The notes beneath the pieces are model-generated. The model was not told the origin of the DNA and did not search any database. It saw only the letters and a program-made list of their open reading frames with translations. From Vibrio mimicus (GTDB taxonomy: Bacteria; Pseudomonadota; Gammaproteobacteria; Enterobacterales; Vibrionaceae): 64,000 nt of DNA. The stretch spans positions 2,341,501 to 2,405,500 of the forward strand of contig NZ_CP077426.1 of assembly GCF_019048845.1 (NCBI RefSeq). The letters run 5' to 3'. A program made the position numbers and the translations under genes. This document shows positions 8,850 to 18,396 of this stretch, piece by piece (position 1 is the first letter of the stretch; each line of letters opens with the position of its first letter).

Positions 8850-10087
8850 GCCACCACTCCTCGGGTATCAATCACCACTTTTTTGGCAAACTCAGTTTTG
8901 TCTGCGGCTTTGAACTCTTTGTGATCCACCAACACAACAATAATGTTAGCGAACTCCATCGCACGTTCAAAAGAGACTAACTCAACACCTTGTTCAACCA
9001 ATTTGGCGGGAAGTTCACGAATGTTAGGCTCCACTGCCACCAACTGCCCAATTTGCTCTTTTGCCAGTTGTTTAGTGATTTCCATTGCAGGGCTTTCACG
9101 CAAATCATCAATATCCGCTTTAAACGCCAAGCCAAGGCAAGCAATGATCGGCTTTTTAAATTGATCAGCCGCTTGTTTGACTTGATCAACCACCCAATGC
9201 GGTTTGCCATCATTCACTTCACGCGCGGTACGGATTAATTGAGCCTCATCCGGGCAACTGTTCACGATAAACCAAGGATCAACTGCAATACAGTGTCCAC
9301 CCACACCAGGACCTGGGTTGAGAATGCTCACGCGTGGATGGCGGTTAGCAAGGCGGATCAGCTCCCACACGTTGATTTTTAACTTGTCACACACCAGAGA
9401 TAGCTCATTGGCAAACGCGATATTGACGTCACGGAAGGAGTTTTCGGTCAGCTTCGCCATTTCTGCCGTACGCGCGTTGGTCACAATACACTCGCCTTTA
9501 ACAAAGGTTTTGTACAACGCAACTGCTTTTTCACTACAGGCTTTACTGACTCCACCAATCACGCGATCGTTACTCACCAACTCTTGCAGTACATAGCCGG
9601 GTAACACACGCTCTGGGCAGTAAGCGATTTTTACATCCGCAGCCACGCCTTTTTGCTGTGGAAAAGTCAGATCTGGACGCGCTTCAGCAAGCCACTGCGC
9701 CATTTTTTCTGTGGTTCCGACTGGCGAAGTGCTTTCCAATACCACCAAATTACCTTTGGCAAGCACTGGAGCAATGGTTTTTGCTGCCGCTTCGATATAG
9801 CTCAGATCTGGCTCGTGATTATCACCTTTAAATGGAGTGGGTACCGCAACCAAAAAAGCATCCGCCGGCTCTGCAGTTAAGGTGGCTTTGAGCTTGCCTG
9901 TCATTACTGCACTGCGTACCACGATATCTAAATCAGGCTCAACAATATGAATTTCGCCTTTATTAATGGTGTCAACCGCATGAGCATTCACATCGACCCC
10001 AACCACATCCAAACCACGTGAAGCCAATACGGCAGCAGTAGGCAAACCGATATAGCCCAGGCCAATCACTGAAACTTTACTAAACAT
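8846..10087 (-). CDS. vpsB: VpsB, UDP-N-acetyl-D-mannosamine dehydrogenase
   Basis: 413 residues of the UDP-glucose/UDP-ManNAc dehydrogenase family. The NAD-binding GLGYIGLPTAAVLA motif is at the N terminus (about 9-22). The catalytic cysteine is in GPGVGGHCIAVDPWF near 259-273, and the C-terminal UDP-binding domain contains CLGLAFKADIDDLRESPA. It oxidises UDP-ManNAc, made by VpsA, to UDP-ManNAcA using two NAD. It is 19 bases downstream of vpsA. Strong full-length match to the WecC type. Confidence 0.93.
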   Translation of the reverse strand: MFSKVSVIGLGYIGLPTAAVLASRGLDVVGVDVNAHAVDTINKGEIHIVEPDLDIVVRSAVMTGKLKATLTAEPADAFLVAVPTPFKGDNHEPDLSYIEAAAKTIAPVLAKGNLVVLESTSPVGTTEKMAQWLAEARPDLTFPQQKGVAADVKIAYCPERVLPGYVLQELVSNDRVIGGVSKACSEKAVALYKTFVKGECIVTNARTAEMAKLTENSFRDVNIAFANELSLVCDKLKINVWELIRLANRHPRVSILNPGPGVGGHCIAVDPWFIVNSCPDEAQLIRTAREVNDGKPHWVVDQVKQAADQFKKPIIACLGLAFKADIDDLRESPAMEITKQLAKEQIGQLVAVEPNIRELPAKLVEQGVELVSFERAMEFANIIVVLVDHKEFKAADKTEFAKKVVIDTRGVVA

Positions 10088-10106
10088 CTTTCATCCCCCG
10101 ATGAAT

Positions 10107-11225
10107 CTATTTCGCTAAAATGTCCGCAATACGCTGACATGCCTGACCATCCCCATAAGGGTTATGCGCTTGGCTCATCGTTTGATAAGCCAGTGGATCG
10201 GTCAGCAGTAAGCTCAACGCATCACAAATTTGTTGTTGGTCTGTGCCGACCAATTTCACCGTACCTGCCGCAACCGCCTCAGGCCTTTCCGTTGTTTCGC
10301 GCATCACTAACACGGGTTTGCCTAGTGAAGGTGCTTCTTCTTGAATACCGCCAGAATCAGTCAAAATGATGTGCGCCCGATCCATCAGATACACAAAAGG
10401 CAAATACTGTTGCGGTTCAATCAGCACAATATTGTCTACGCCTTTCAAAAGCTTGTTCACCGGCTCACGAACATTAGGATTCAGATGCACGGGATAGAGA
10501 ATCTGGCACTCAGGATGTTGCTCGGCGGTACTCAATAAAGCTTGGCAGATACGCTCAAAACCGCCACCAAAGCTCTCGCGGCGATGCCCAGTCACTAAAA
10601 TCAGTTTTTTACTCGCATCGAGCATCGGAAACTGGCTATCTAAGGTGGCCTGTAAATCAGCATCCGCGCGGATTTTGTCGCGAATCGTCAGCAAGGCATC
10701 AATAACGGTATTGCCAGTCACAAAAATTTTCTCTGGGTGGTAGTTTTCTTGCAGTAAGTTAGCGCGAGAGGTTTCTGTCGGCGCAAAATGGTATTCGGTG
10801 AGCACCGCAGCCAGTCTACGATTTCCCTCTTCAGGCCAAGGCGAGTAAATATTGCCGGTTCTCAGCCCCGCCTCGACATGCCCGACAGGGATCTGTTGAT
10901 AATACGCCGCTAACGATGCAGCAAAAGTGGTTGCAGTATCACCATGCACCAAAACGATATCGGGCTTTTCATCACTCAACACTTGCTGCATACCGAGCAA
11001 AATTTTGCTCGTCACACCACTTAAGGTTTGTCCCGGCTCCATAATATTGAGGTCAAAATCCGGTGTGATCGCAAAAAGCTCCAGCACTTGATCCAACATT
11101 TCACGGTGCTGCCCTGTCACACAGACTTTCATCACAAATCGATGGTCTTGTTCAAGCTGCTTTACTAGCGGCGCCATCTTGATCGCTTCAGGGCGCGTAC
11201 CAAATACGATTAGAACCTTTTTCAT
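10107..11225 (-). CDS. vpsA: VpsA, UDP-N-acetylglucosamine 2-epimerase (non-hydrolysing)
   Basis: 372 residues, matching WecB in length. It has [12 protein letters not shown] at the N terminus, the [13 protein letters not shown] and [10 protein letters not shown] motifs (about 95-125), and the [16 protein letters not shown] signature near 290. It converts UDP-GlcNAc to UDP-ManNAc and so commits precursor to VPS. It is the first gene of the long vps-I operon, preceded by a GGTGGG-type ribosome binding site and a leader carrying a perfect 13-bp tandem duplication. Confidence 0.93.
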   Translation of the reverse strand: MKKVLIVFGTRPEAIKMAPLVKQLEQDHRFVMKVCVTGQHREMLDQVLELFAITPDFDLNIMEPGQTLSGVTSKILLGMQQVLSDEKPDIVLVHGDTATTFAASLAAYYQQIPVGHVEAGLRTGNIYSPWPEEGNRRLAAVLTEYHFAPTETSRANLLQENYHPEKIFVTGNTVIDALLTIRDKIRADADLQATLDSQFPMLDASKKLILVTGHRRESFGGGFERICQALLSTAEQHPECQILYPVHLNPNVREPVNKLLKGVDNIVLIEPQQYLPFVYLMDRAHIILTDSGGIQEEAPSLGKPVLVMRETTERPEAVAAGTVKLVGTDQQQICDALSLLLTDPLAYQTMSQAHNPYGDGQACQRIADILAK

Positions 11226-11616
11226 GTCCCACCATCCTCTTCAAACATGCTCTTCAAACATGAATTCCATTAAACTCAGGCAACAAAAAACCCGTACCCT
11301 TTTAAATAAGGCACATACATAAGCAAACACTAATTTATTTCGCGATAGAGTGGCTGTCTAATTAATTTCATCCATGTCGATTGCAAGAATATTTCAACGT
11401 TTTCTTTTCTACGACACTGATAGTTATTAACGCCACCGAACCAATGAAACTCGTTTAATAAAAACTCTACTTACAAATAAAGATAAAATCCTTATCATTA
11501 TTTCCTATAAACAGACCTTTAATTTAATACCTTAGTTTAGGATATCTTATTCTTATAATCATTGAGTTGGCACTTTGGGATTTAGTTGATTTCAATAAGA
11601 CATCTCGCCATTTCAA
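11226..11616 (-). promoter_or_regulatory. vpsA leader and promoter region (391 bp, AT-rich)
   Basis: Gene-free AT-rich interval between vpsU and vpsA. In V. cholerae the region upstream of vpsA is known to be activated by VpsR and VpsT with c-di-GMP and silenced by H-NS. I cannot place those boxes with confidence here. The only clear element is the 13-bp tandem duplication at 11237-11262. No convincing intrinsic terminator for vpsU was found. Confidence 0.6.
11237..11262. repeat. perfect tandem duplication, 2 x 13 bp, in the vpsA leader
   Basis: The 13-mer CTCTTCAAACATG occurs at 11237-11249 and again immediately at 11250-11262, just upstream of the vpsA ribosome binding site. A slippage-type duplication in a translation leader could alter expression or vary between strains. 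Confidence 0.9.
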
Positions 11617-12171
11617 TTACCTTATCGAATCATGCTGCATGATGGCTTCTTGATGAATTTGATAGCCCTGAGCCATCCCTAAGCCTTGTTGCTGCCAATG
11701 ACAAACGAGTGCTTCAGCGCCAGCTTCAATTAGAGATGCGGTTTGTTGAAAAACCGCGCGACTACGCCGATACGGATCTGGCACTTCTTTTTCCTGACGA
11801 GGAGCAATGCTCAGGAAGAGACTTAATTTTTTTTTATGTTCCACAGGGCAAAGGTCGATCAAATCCGCGAAATTGGCTCTATCCATCGCGTAAATAAAAT
11901 CATGCTCAATAAAATCTTGTTTGGTTATCTGTCTAATCGAATCTTTACTCGTTAGGTAGCCATATTCCTGTACTGTTTGCAGCGCTTTTTCATCAGGATG
12001 TTTTATTCCTGCCATTTTTTTCGTCCCAGCACTACTCACATGAATATTCATATTTTTCTGAAGAATCTTTTCACGCAAAATAATCTCTGCCATTGGCGAA
12101 CGACATAAATTCCCTGTACATACGACAAGTACAGATAAAGGATTAGCGTTCACAGGTGACACAAGATGCAT
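11617..12171 (-). CDS. vpsU: VpsU, low-molecular-weight protein tyrosine phosphatase
   Basis: 184 residues from the ATG at 12171. The open frame extends upstream to a TTG at 12201, which has no better ribosome binding site. The catalytic P-loop CX5R is intact (VCTGNLCRSPMAE, about residues 19-31), and the general-acid aspartate lies in VPDPYRRSRAVF near 140. In V. cholerae VpsU opposes the tyrosine kinase VpsO, encoded in the second vps cluster, and so tunes VPS assembly. It is transcribed separately from vpsA, with its own promoter just upstream. Confidence 0.9.
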   Translation of the reverse strand: MHLVSPVNANPLSVLVVCTGNLCRSPMAEIILREKILQKNMNIHVSSAGTKKMAGIKHPDEKALQTVQEYGYLTSKDSIRQITKQDFIEHDFIYAMDRANFADLIDLCPVEHKKKLSLFLSIAPRQEKEVPDPYRRSRAVFQQTASLIEAGAEALVCHWQQQGLGMAQGYQIHQEAIMQHDSIR

Positions 12172-12206
12172 AATTACTACCCTAGTTAAACCAATAAGCA
12201 ATCAAC

Positions 12207-12235
12207 TCATTATCAGATTAACCTAAGCTTACCAA
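12207..12235 (-). promoter_or_regulatory. predicted sigma-70 promoter of vpsU
   Basis: On the minus strand a TTGGTA element (12230-12235) is separated by 17 bases from TAATGA (12207-12212), giving a start near 12200, about 30 bases before the vpsU ATG. Based on spacing and consensus only. Confidence 0.45.
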
Positions 12236-12472
12236 TAATGTATGTCTCATAAGTGAGCTGGATATTAATTAGAACTAAAGCAGTAAAATAACTGTAGTTT
12301 TATCTATTTCATTAGTATTAAAAGACGATTATCTGAATCAAAATTACGACAACGAATATTTACTTAGACATGATGCTTGACATGTTGCGTCACTATGTAT
12401 TGCACATCACGTACATATAGGAAGCATCAAGACTGTTTTGGTTTCAAAGAGATACACTAAGAAGAGGGGAAA
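12236..12472. other. gene-free AT-rich interval between vpsU and vexK
   Basis: No credible open frame. It probably holds upstream regulatory sites of vpsU. An inverted repeat (GATGCTT near 12372 and AAGCATC near 12422) encloses about 43 bases. I see no family of RNA that I recognise. Confidence 0.5.
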
Positions 12473-12498
12473 ACCCACCACCATAACCCGTGGTGGGT
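12473..12498 (-). terminator. intrinsic terminator after vexK
   Basis: A nine-base stem (ACCCACCAC with GTGGTGGGT, loop 8) is followed on the minus strand by TTTTCCCC. It lies 10 bases past the vexK stop. Confidence 0.7.
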
Positions 12499-12507
12499 GT
12501 AGAAGGG

Positions 12508-15500
12508 TTAGTGTTGAGCGCGACCTTTAACGCTTTGCTGTAGCTCATGGTTTAGTTCAGCTTCAACATGACCAGGGGCTTGTGTGGAGCCTGAAATTAG
12601 TCGATACATGGCTGGAATAACGAGCAAAGTGACTAAAGTGGCAAATCCCATCCCAAAGAAAATGACTGTACCTACCGCAATCCGGCTTTCATAACCCGCT
12701 CCGGTCGACACAATGAGAGGAATCGAACCCGCCAAGGTAGTAAACGCCGTCATTAAAATCGGGCGTAAACGGCGTGCAGAAGCATCGATAATCGCCTTTT
12801 CAAACTCAACACCGCGATCGCGCAGTTGGTTTGCGAATTCAACAATCAAGATACCGTTTTTGGTTACCATACCAATCAACATGATCATGCCGATCTGGCT
12901 GTAGATGTTCATCCCCTGCCCCATCACAAACAGGCCAAGGAAGCCGCCAAACACCCCCATAGGCACGGTGAGCATCACCACCAATGGGTTGATAAAGCTT
13001 TCAAACTGAGCAGCCAGCACCAGATACGCCACCAACAGCGCCAAAGCAAACACGATCGCTACACTCGATTGATTCTCTTTAAAATCTTTCGATTCACCGG
13101 AGTAACTCACTGAAATATCGCTAGGTAACATCTCTATGGCTTTTTGATCTAGAAAATCAAGCGCTTGACCTAAGGTGTAACCTGTTTCAAGGTTGGCCGT
13201 CACAGTGACCGCCTTCTGCTTGTTGTAGTGCGCCAAACGAATTGCCGAAGCGACTTCATCAATACGTGTTACGGTGTCGAGCGTCACCAGCTCCCCCGTA
13301 GATGTACGCATGTAAATCTGGCTTAAATCGGCAGCATTGTTAAAGCTGTTTTCATCGCCACGCAGATACACATCATACTCTTCACCACGCTCCACAAAGG
13401 TCGTGACTTTTTTACCGCCAAGCATGACTTCCAAGGTGTCAGAGATCGAGCGCACACTGATCCCTAATTCTGCCGCGCGTTGTTTATCGATGCTCACCAC
13501 CAACTCGGGCGTTTTTTCCGAGTAATCGATATCCGCTCCGGTCATAAACGGCGATTTCTCAGCTTCTGCTTCTAACTTTTCAGCCCACGTTTTCAGCTCA
13601 GAATAATCCGAACCACCGAGCACAAATTGCACAGGCTCGCTTGAACCACCTCGAAAACCAGGCGTAAAAGGAAACACTCGAACATCAGGAATTCCAGCCA
13701 GAGCTTTGCGCACTTGGCCTAGCGCTTCTTGTGCCGTGACACTGCGTTCATTCCAGTCATCCAGTATCATGATCACAAAGCCAGTTTGATCACCGGCATT
13801 GCCCCCAAAAGCAGGCGACTGAATACTGAATGATTTCAAAAAACCTTGCCCTAATAATGGCATCAAACGCTGCTCGACCAGATCCATATTGGCAGCCATA
13901 CGGTTGTAACTGGTCGCATCTGCCCCACGCACAAAGGCAAAAATCACGCCGCGATCTTCGGAAGGAGTGAGCTGCGCTGGCACCAACTGCATCAAACCAT
14001 AGCTTCCACCGATACAAGCCGCAATAATCACAGGAGCCGCCCAGCGCCAACGAATCGCTCGGCTCACTATTTTGCGATAGCCAGACTCAAGCCCTGCAAA
14101 CAATCGATCGATAAACAGATTAAAACGGCTTGGTTTCACATTGGCTTTCAACAGTTTACTGCCAAGCACGGGCGTCAAAGTCAGCGCAATGAGAGAGGAG
14201 AAAATCACCGCCATCGCAAGCAGTACCGAAAACTCGGTAAACAGCAGTCCGACCATTCCATCCATAAACGAGATCGGCAGAAACACCATCACCAACACCA
14301 ACGTGGTTGCAATAACCGCAAAACCCACTTCACGGGTACCTTTATAAGCGGCCAGCAGTGGTTTTTCCCCCCGTTCGATATGATGGAAAATATTCTCCAC
14401 CACCACAATGGCATCATCCACCACCAGACCAATCGACAAGATCAGCGCCATTAAGGTGATCAGGTTGATCGAAAAACCAAAGTAATAAGCCGCCATAAAA
14501 GCGGAGATAAGAGAAACAGGAACCGTCACCGCAGGAATTAACGTAGCACGTAGCTGACCAATAAAGATGTACAGCACTAAAATCACTAACCCGCCAGTCA
14601 CAAACAGAGTGCTATAAACCTCGCTGATTGAGCGCTCAATAAATACCGTTGAGTCATAATCGATGGCTAAGCGTGTCCCTTTCGGCAAAAACTGCTGAAC
14701 CTTATCCACTTCTTGATGTACGCGCTTCGCCACTTCTAGCGGATTCGCATCCGATTGCGGCACAATCCCCATGCTCACGTTGACGATGCCATCGCTCTTA
14801 AAGGTCGAATTCTCGTTTTCCGCACCAATAAACACATCAGCAACATCTTTAAGATAAATCGGGGTACCATCACTGGCCCTTTTCACCACCAGATATTCAA
14901 AATCTTCCGGCGATTGATAACTGCGCGCCGTCCGCACCGACATCACGGTTGAATCGTTGCGAACCTGCCCTCCTGGGCTTTCAATATTCTCTTTATTGAG
15001 GGCATCAGAAATATCATTGGTGGTGACGCCGCGCCCAGCCATCAGCTCTGGCTTGATACGCACATACATCACCTTGTACAAACCTCCTGAAACATCGACT
15101 GAGCTTACCCCCGAGATCAAACTGAAACGGTCGAGCAACACCCGTTCGATATAGTCGGTCAGTTGGGTTCGATCCATTTCTGATGAGCTGAGATTGATAT
15201 AAACCGAAGCCTGACCAGAGCCGTTATTTTTGAATACCTGCGGATCATCCGCCTCTTCAGGCAGTGAACGCTGCGCCCTTGCCACGGCGTCACGAATATC
15301 ACTCACCCCAGTGTTTAAGTCATAACCGAGTTCAAACGTCACCGTGATGCGCGACATGCCATTACGGCTGATCGAGGTAATTTCATCAATCCCGCTAATG
15401 CCTGCCAGTTGGTCTTCCAACACGCTGGTGATTTGGCTTTCAATAATAGTGGCCGATGCCCCTTGATAACGGGTCGAGACTGAAACTACAGGGCTTTCAA

Positions 15501-15618
15501 TATCCGGCATTTCACGTACGGCAAGTTTGGTAAATGACACTACACCAAACACGCACAGCAACATACTCAGCACTAACGCCGCGACAGGGCGTTTAACCGA
15601 AACATCCGACAACCACAT
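12508..15618 (-). CDS. vexK: RND efflux permease, VexK type
   Basis: 1036 residues, the full length of an HAE1-type RND pump: 12 membrane helices with two large periplasmic loops. The start MWLSDVSVKRPVAALVLSML and the TM4 motif with two aspartates (SIGLVVDDAIVVVENI) are diagnostic of proton-driven drug or bile pumps. The adjacent upstream gene encodes its membrane-fusion protein, and the vexK ATG overlaps its stop by one base. No TolC gene is present here, so a chromosomal TolC is presumably used. V. cholerae VexK belongs to this locus next to vpsU. Substrate not inferable. Confidence 0.85.
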   Translation of the reverse strand: MWLSDVSVKRPVAALVLSMLLCVFGVVSFTKLAVREMPDIESPVVSVSTRYQGASATIIESQITSVLEDQLAGISGIDEITSISRNGMSRITVTFELGYDLNTGVSDIRDAVARAQRSLPEEADDPQVFKNNGSGQASVYINLSSSEMDRTQLTDYIERVLLDRFSLISGVSSVDVSGGLYKVMYVRIKPELMAGRGVTTNDISDALNKENIESPGGQVRNDSTVMSVRTARSYQSPEDFEYLVVKRASDGTPIYLKDVADVFIGAENENSTFKSDGIVNVSMGIVPQSDANPLEVAKRVHQEVDKVQQFLPKGTRLAIDYDSTVFIERSISEVYSTLFVTGGLVILVLYIFIGQLRATLIPAVTVPVSLISAFMAAYYFGFSINLITLMALILSIGLVVDDAIVVVENIFHHIERGEKPLLAAYKGTREVGFAVIATTLVLVMVFLPISFMDGMVGLLFTEFSVLLAMAVIFSSLIALTLTPVLGSKLLKANVKPSRFNLFIDRLFAGLESGYRKIVSRAIRWRWAAPVIIAACIGGSYGLMQLVPAQLTPSEDRGVIFAFVRGADATSYNRMAANMDLVEQRLMPLLGQGFLKSFSIQSPAFGGNAGDQTGFVIMILDDWNERSVTAQEALGQVRKALAGIPDVRVFPFTPGFRGGSSEPVQFVLGGSDYSELKTWAEKLEAEAEKSPFMTGADIDYSEKTPELVVSIDKQRAAELGISVRSISDTLEVMLGGKKVTTFVERGEEYDVYLRGDENSFNNAADLSQIYMRTSTGELVTLDTVTRIDEVASAIRLAHYNKQKAVTVTANLETGYTLGQALDFLDQKAIEMLPSDISVSYSGESKDFKENQSSVAIVFALALLVAYLVLAAQFESFINPLVVMLTVPMGVFGGFLGLFVMGQGMNIYSQIGMIMLIGMVTKNGILIVEFANQLRDRGVEFEKAIIDASARRLRPILMTAFTTLAGSIPLIVSTGAGYESRIAVGTVIFFGMGFATLVTLLVIPAMYRLISGSTQAPGHVEAELNHELQQSVKGRAQH

Positions 15619-16676
15619 TATTTGTCATCCTTCTTCAGCGGACGCCCTTCTACTGTCACTTCGCTGACTCGTGCGTTGTCACGCATATTGACGATACCTT
15701 GGACGACAATTTTTTCACCAATCGCCAAACCTTTCTCAATCACAACTTGATTCTCCACCCGAGCACCGAGGCTAACTTCACGACGCTGGGCAACATTGTC
15801 CTCGCCAATCACGAACACAAAACGCTTAGTGCCCGAATACTCTAAAGCTTGAACAGGAATGATCGGCGCGTCGATCGCGGGAAAATTAATGCGAGCAGAC
15901 ATCAGCATACCCGGTTTTAAATAGTGTTCAGGATTGGGGAAATTGACGCGCACTCGCAAATTCAGCGTTTCCTGATTAATGCGTGAATCCACGGCAATCA
16001 CCGAGCCTTCAAACTGACGATTGGGCCAAGCCTCACTGCTGCCTAGTACCTTCATGCCTTTGCTAAGCTGCGGCAGATAACGTTCTGGAATCTGCAGATC
16101 GAGCTGCATCAAGCCCAAATTATCCAGCGTCAGCAGCTCAGCCCCCGCACTCACCCACTTACCACGGCTAAAATCGATAAAACCGACCGTACCGTCAAAA
16201 GGTGCGGCAATATGCAAATCAGCTAAATTGGCTTGCGCTGCATTCAATCTTGCTTGACCAATTTCCACGCGAGCACGCTGCGCATCAATTTCCGTAGGAG
16301 TGATCGCGTTACGTTTTAGCAAGCGCTCGTATTCCGTGAGTTTACGCTGCTCATCGAGCAAATAAGCTTTTGCTTCGACTAATGCAGCTTGAGCTTTGTC
16401 GTCATCTAACTGAATCAACAGCTGACCTTTTTTGACTTGCTGATTAGCTTGCACCGCAATCATGTTAACTTTACCCGTCACCTCTGAGGCTATTTCCACT
16501 GACTGCTGTGCTTTGAGCTTGCCAACTAAAGAGAGTGATTGTGAAATTTGATGAGATTGAACCTGTTCAGTAACCACAGAAATCGCTGGCGGCTGGCTCG
16601 GTTCTTTGGCAGATAGCACGGCGCTGTGCATCAGCACCGTCAATAGTGTCAATGAAACTAGAGTGTGTTTGTTCAT
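15618..16676 (-). CDS. vexJ: RND periplasmic membrane-fusion protein, VexJ type
   Basis: 352 residues with an N-terminal signal peptide (hydrophobic core about 8-20, cleavage near VLSAKE). The order is the usual one: a lipoyl half (VEIASEVTGKVNMIAVQANQ), an alpha-hairpin, a second lipoyl half (HIAAPFDGTVGFIDFSRGKWV) and a beta-barrel and membrane-proximal C-terminal part. It bridges VexK to an outer-membrane channel. There is no lipobox, so it is probably a soluble or membrane-associated periplasmic protein. Gene symbol by synteny with vexIJK; only one fusion-protein gene is visible here. Confidence 0.82.
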   Translation of the reverse strand: MNKHTLVSLTLLTVLMHSAVLSAKEPSQPPAISVVTEQVQSHQISQSLSLVGKLKAQQSVEIASEVTGKVNMIAVQANQQVKKGQLLIQLDDDKAQAALVEAKAYLLDEQRKLTEYERLLKRNAITPTEIDAQRARVEIGQARLNAAQANLADLHIAAPFDGTVGFIDFSRGKWVSAGAELLTLDNLGLMQLDLQIPERYLPQLSKGMKVLGSSEAWPNRQFEGSVIAVDSRINQETLNLRVRVNFPNPEHYLKPGMLMSARINFPAIDAPIIPVQALEYSGTKRFVFVIGEDNVAQRREVSLGARVENQVVIEKGLAIGEKIVVQGIVNMRDNARVSEVTVEGRPLKKDDK

Positions 16677-16961
16677 GATTTGGCTTAATGTCTAAAAAAT
16701 CTGTTTATATTGTAGCGAGTTATACGCAACTTGAACGTCAAGGAACGTAAAGATTGCCAGTAAAAGTGTAAGGAGCGCTGTGACTTAAGCAGCTAAAATG
16801 CTCAATTATTTGCATCTTTGCCCAAAAAGACAGCATTCGATTCAATTTGCTAAAAAAAGTGTTTACAGAGGGAGCGAGTTTGATAAGATGCGCTCCGCAC
16901 TTAAGCGATGTGTTGGGAAAACATCGGTTAAGCTTTTCAGTTAGTGAAAAGAAAATACCCT
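16677..16961 (+). promoter_or_regulatory. promoter of the tRNA-Tyr operon (within 285-bp divergent region)
   Basis: On the plus strand TTTACA (16862-16867), a 16-base spacer and TAAGAT (16884-16889) are followed by a GC-rich discriminator (GCGCTCCGC). This is typical of stringently controlled stable-RNA promoters. The expected start is near 16897. The rest of the interval carries the vexJ promoter, which I cannot pinpoint. Confidence 0.65.
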
Positions 16962-17046
<85 letters not shown>

Positions 17047-17130
17047 TATTCTTCTCGTAAGAGAAACCCTTGATTGATGCGTTGGGAAAACGTCAGTTAA
17101 GTCTTTTCAGCAGTGAAAAGAAAATACCCT

Positions 17131-17215
<85 letters not shown>

Positions 17216-17299
17216 TATTCTCTCGTAAGAGAAACCCTTGATTGATGCGTTGGGAAAACGTCAATTAAGTCTTTTCAGCAGTGAAAAGAAAAACACCCT

Positions 17300-17384
<85 letters not shown>

Positions 17385-17468
17385 TATTCTCTCGTAAGAG
17401 AACCCCTTGATTGATGCGTTGGGAAAACGTCAATTAAGTCTTTTCAGCAGTGAAAAGAAAAACACCCT

Positions 17469-17553
<85 letters not shown>

Positions 17554-17561
17554 TATACAGA

Positions 17562-17588
17562 AAGCCAGCTCATTGAGCTGGCTTTTTT
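17562..17588 (+). terminator. terminator of the tRNA-Tyr operon
   Basis: AGCCAGCTC and its complement around a short loop, followed by TTTTTT. Confidence 0.9.
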
Positions 17589-17612
17589 GCTTTCATCACC
17601 TGAACTCTCTGC

Positions 17613-18377
17613 TTATTGAGCTTGAAGTAAAGCATGAATACAGCTTTGCGTATCACCACAATCGACTTGTCCGGTCAAATCCGCCTGCAATAAAAATCCT
17701 TGCTCCAAACTAATACAAGAATTGCTGCCTTCCAGACAGAGAGGAAGAGACTGAGCCGAGAGTTTATCAAGCAGCATGATCGCGGTCTGTAGATTGCCCC
17801 CTGAATGCTCCGCAAACAATAAGGTTAACTCTGCGGCACTATTGAGCGATGCCAATGCGTTGATCAGTTGTTCATCTAATTCAGCCAAAGTCACCGAGTC
17901 TAGCTGATTCAGCGTCAATATCCCCTGATTCTGATCTGCATAACGCCAATCCACTACATTAAGTGACTCCTGCACATTCGCTCTTTGCATACTTTGCGCA
18001 GCGGGTTGGATGATCACTTGTATTTGATCACTGTTCTTTCGTCCGCCACTGTCTTCTGCCGATAATTCAAAAAGATAGGTTCCCGCGACTGTAGGATAAA
18101 GCACGGTCGCTTTTAATGTATCCGCATTGAGTAAAGCAAGTGATTGAGGCCCTGAGACTTGCCGCCAAGTCGTGTTTCTAATGGTATACACGGATAACTC
18201 AGACTTTGCGGAACCACTCAACGTAATGTTATTAAGCGGTAGTGTCAGTAACTGATCATCTCCTGCATTCACTGTGGGTTTGGTCAGTTTTTCTGTGTCT
18301 TTCCAATCATCGGAACTACACCCTGCCAGCAGAATAACAATACAAAATGTCTTCAATAAATGGGTTAACTTAAACAT
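17613..18377 (-). CDS. lipoprotein with PKD/Ig-like domain, function unknown
   Basis: 254 residues. The N terminus is a type II signal with lipobox LLAGC (Cys about 20), so it is a lipidated envelope protein. Residues about 35-128 form an Ig/PKD-like beta-sandwich (VNAGDDQLLTLPLNNITLSGSA, then VAGTYLFELSAEDSGGRKNSDQIQVII). The C-terminal half is unique, with four cysteines that could form disulfides (CLEGSNSC, CGDTQSC). It lies 19 bases downstream of the DUF2860 gene, so the two are probably co-expressed and co-localised at the outer membrane. I do not recognise a more specific function. Confidence 0.8.
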   Translation of the reverse strand: MFKLTHLLKTFCIVILLAGCSSDDWKDTEKLTKPTVNAGDDQLLTLPLNNITLSGSAKSELSVYTIRNTTWRQVSGPQSLALLNADTLKATVLYPTVAGTYLFELSAEDSGGRKNSDQIQVIIQPAAQSMQRANVQESLNVVDWRYADQNQGILTLNQLDSVTLAELDEQLINALASLNSAAELTLLFAEHSGGNLQTAIMLLDKLSAQSLPLCLEGSNSCISLEQGFLLQADLTGQVDCGDTQSCIHALLQAQ

Positions 18378-18396
18378 GAGTCTTTCCTGTCATAGA

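Noticed and set aside
11226..12507. c-di-GMP riboswitch in the vps leaders
   Set aside because: I looked for the GEMM-type conserved core on the minus strand and did not find it. Control here is more likely through the VpsR and VpsT proteins.
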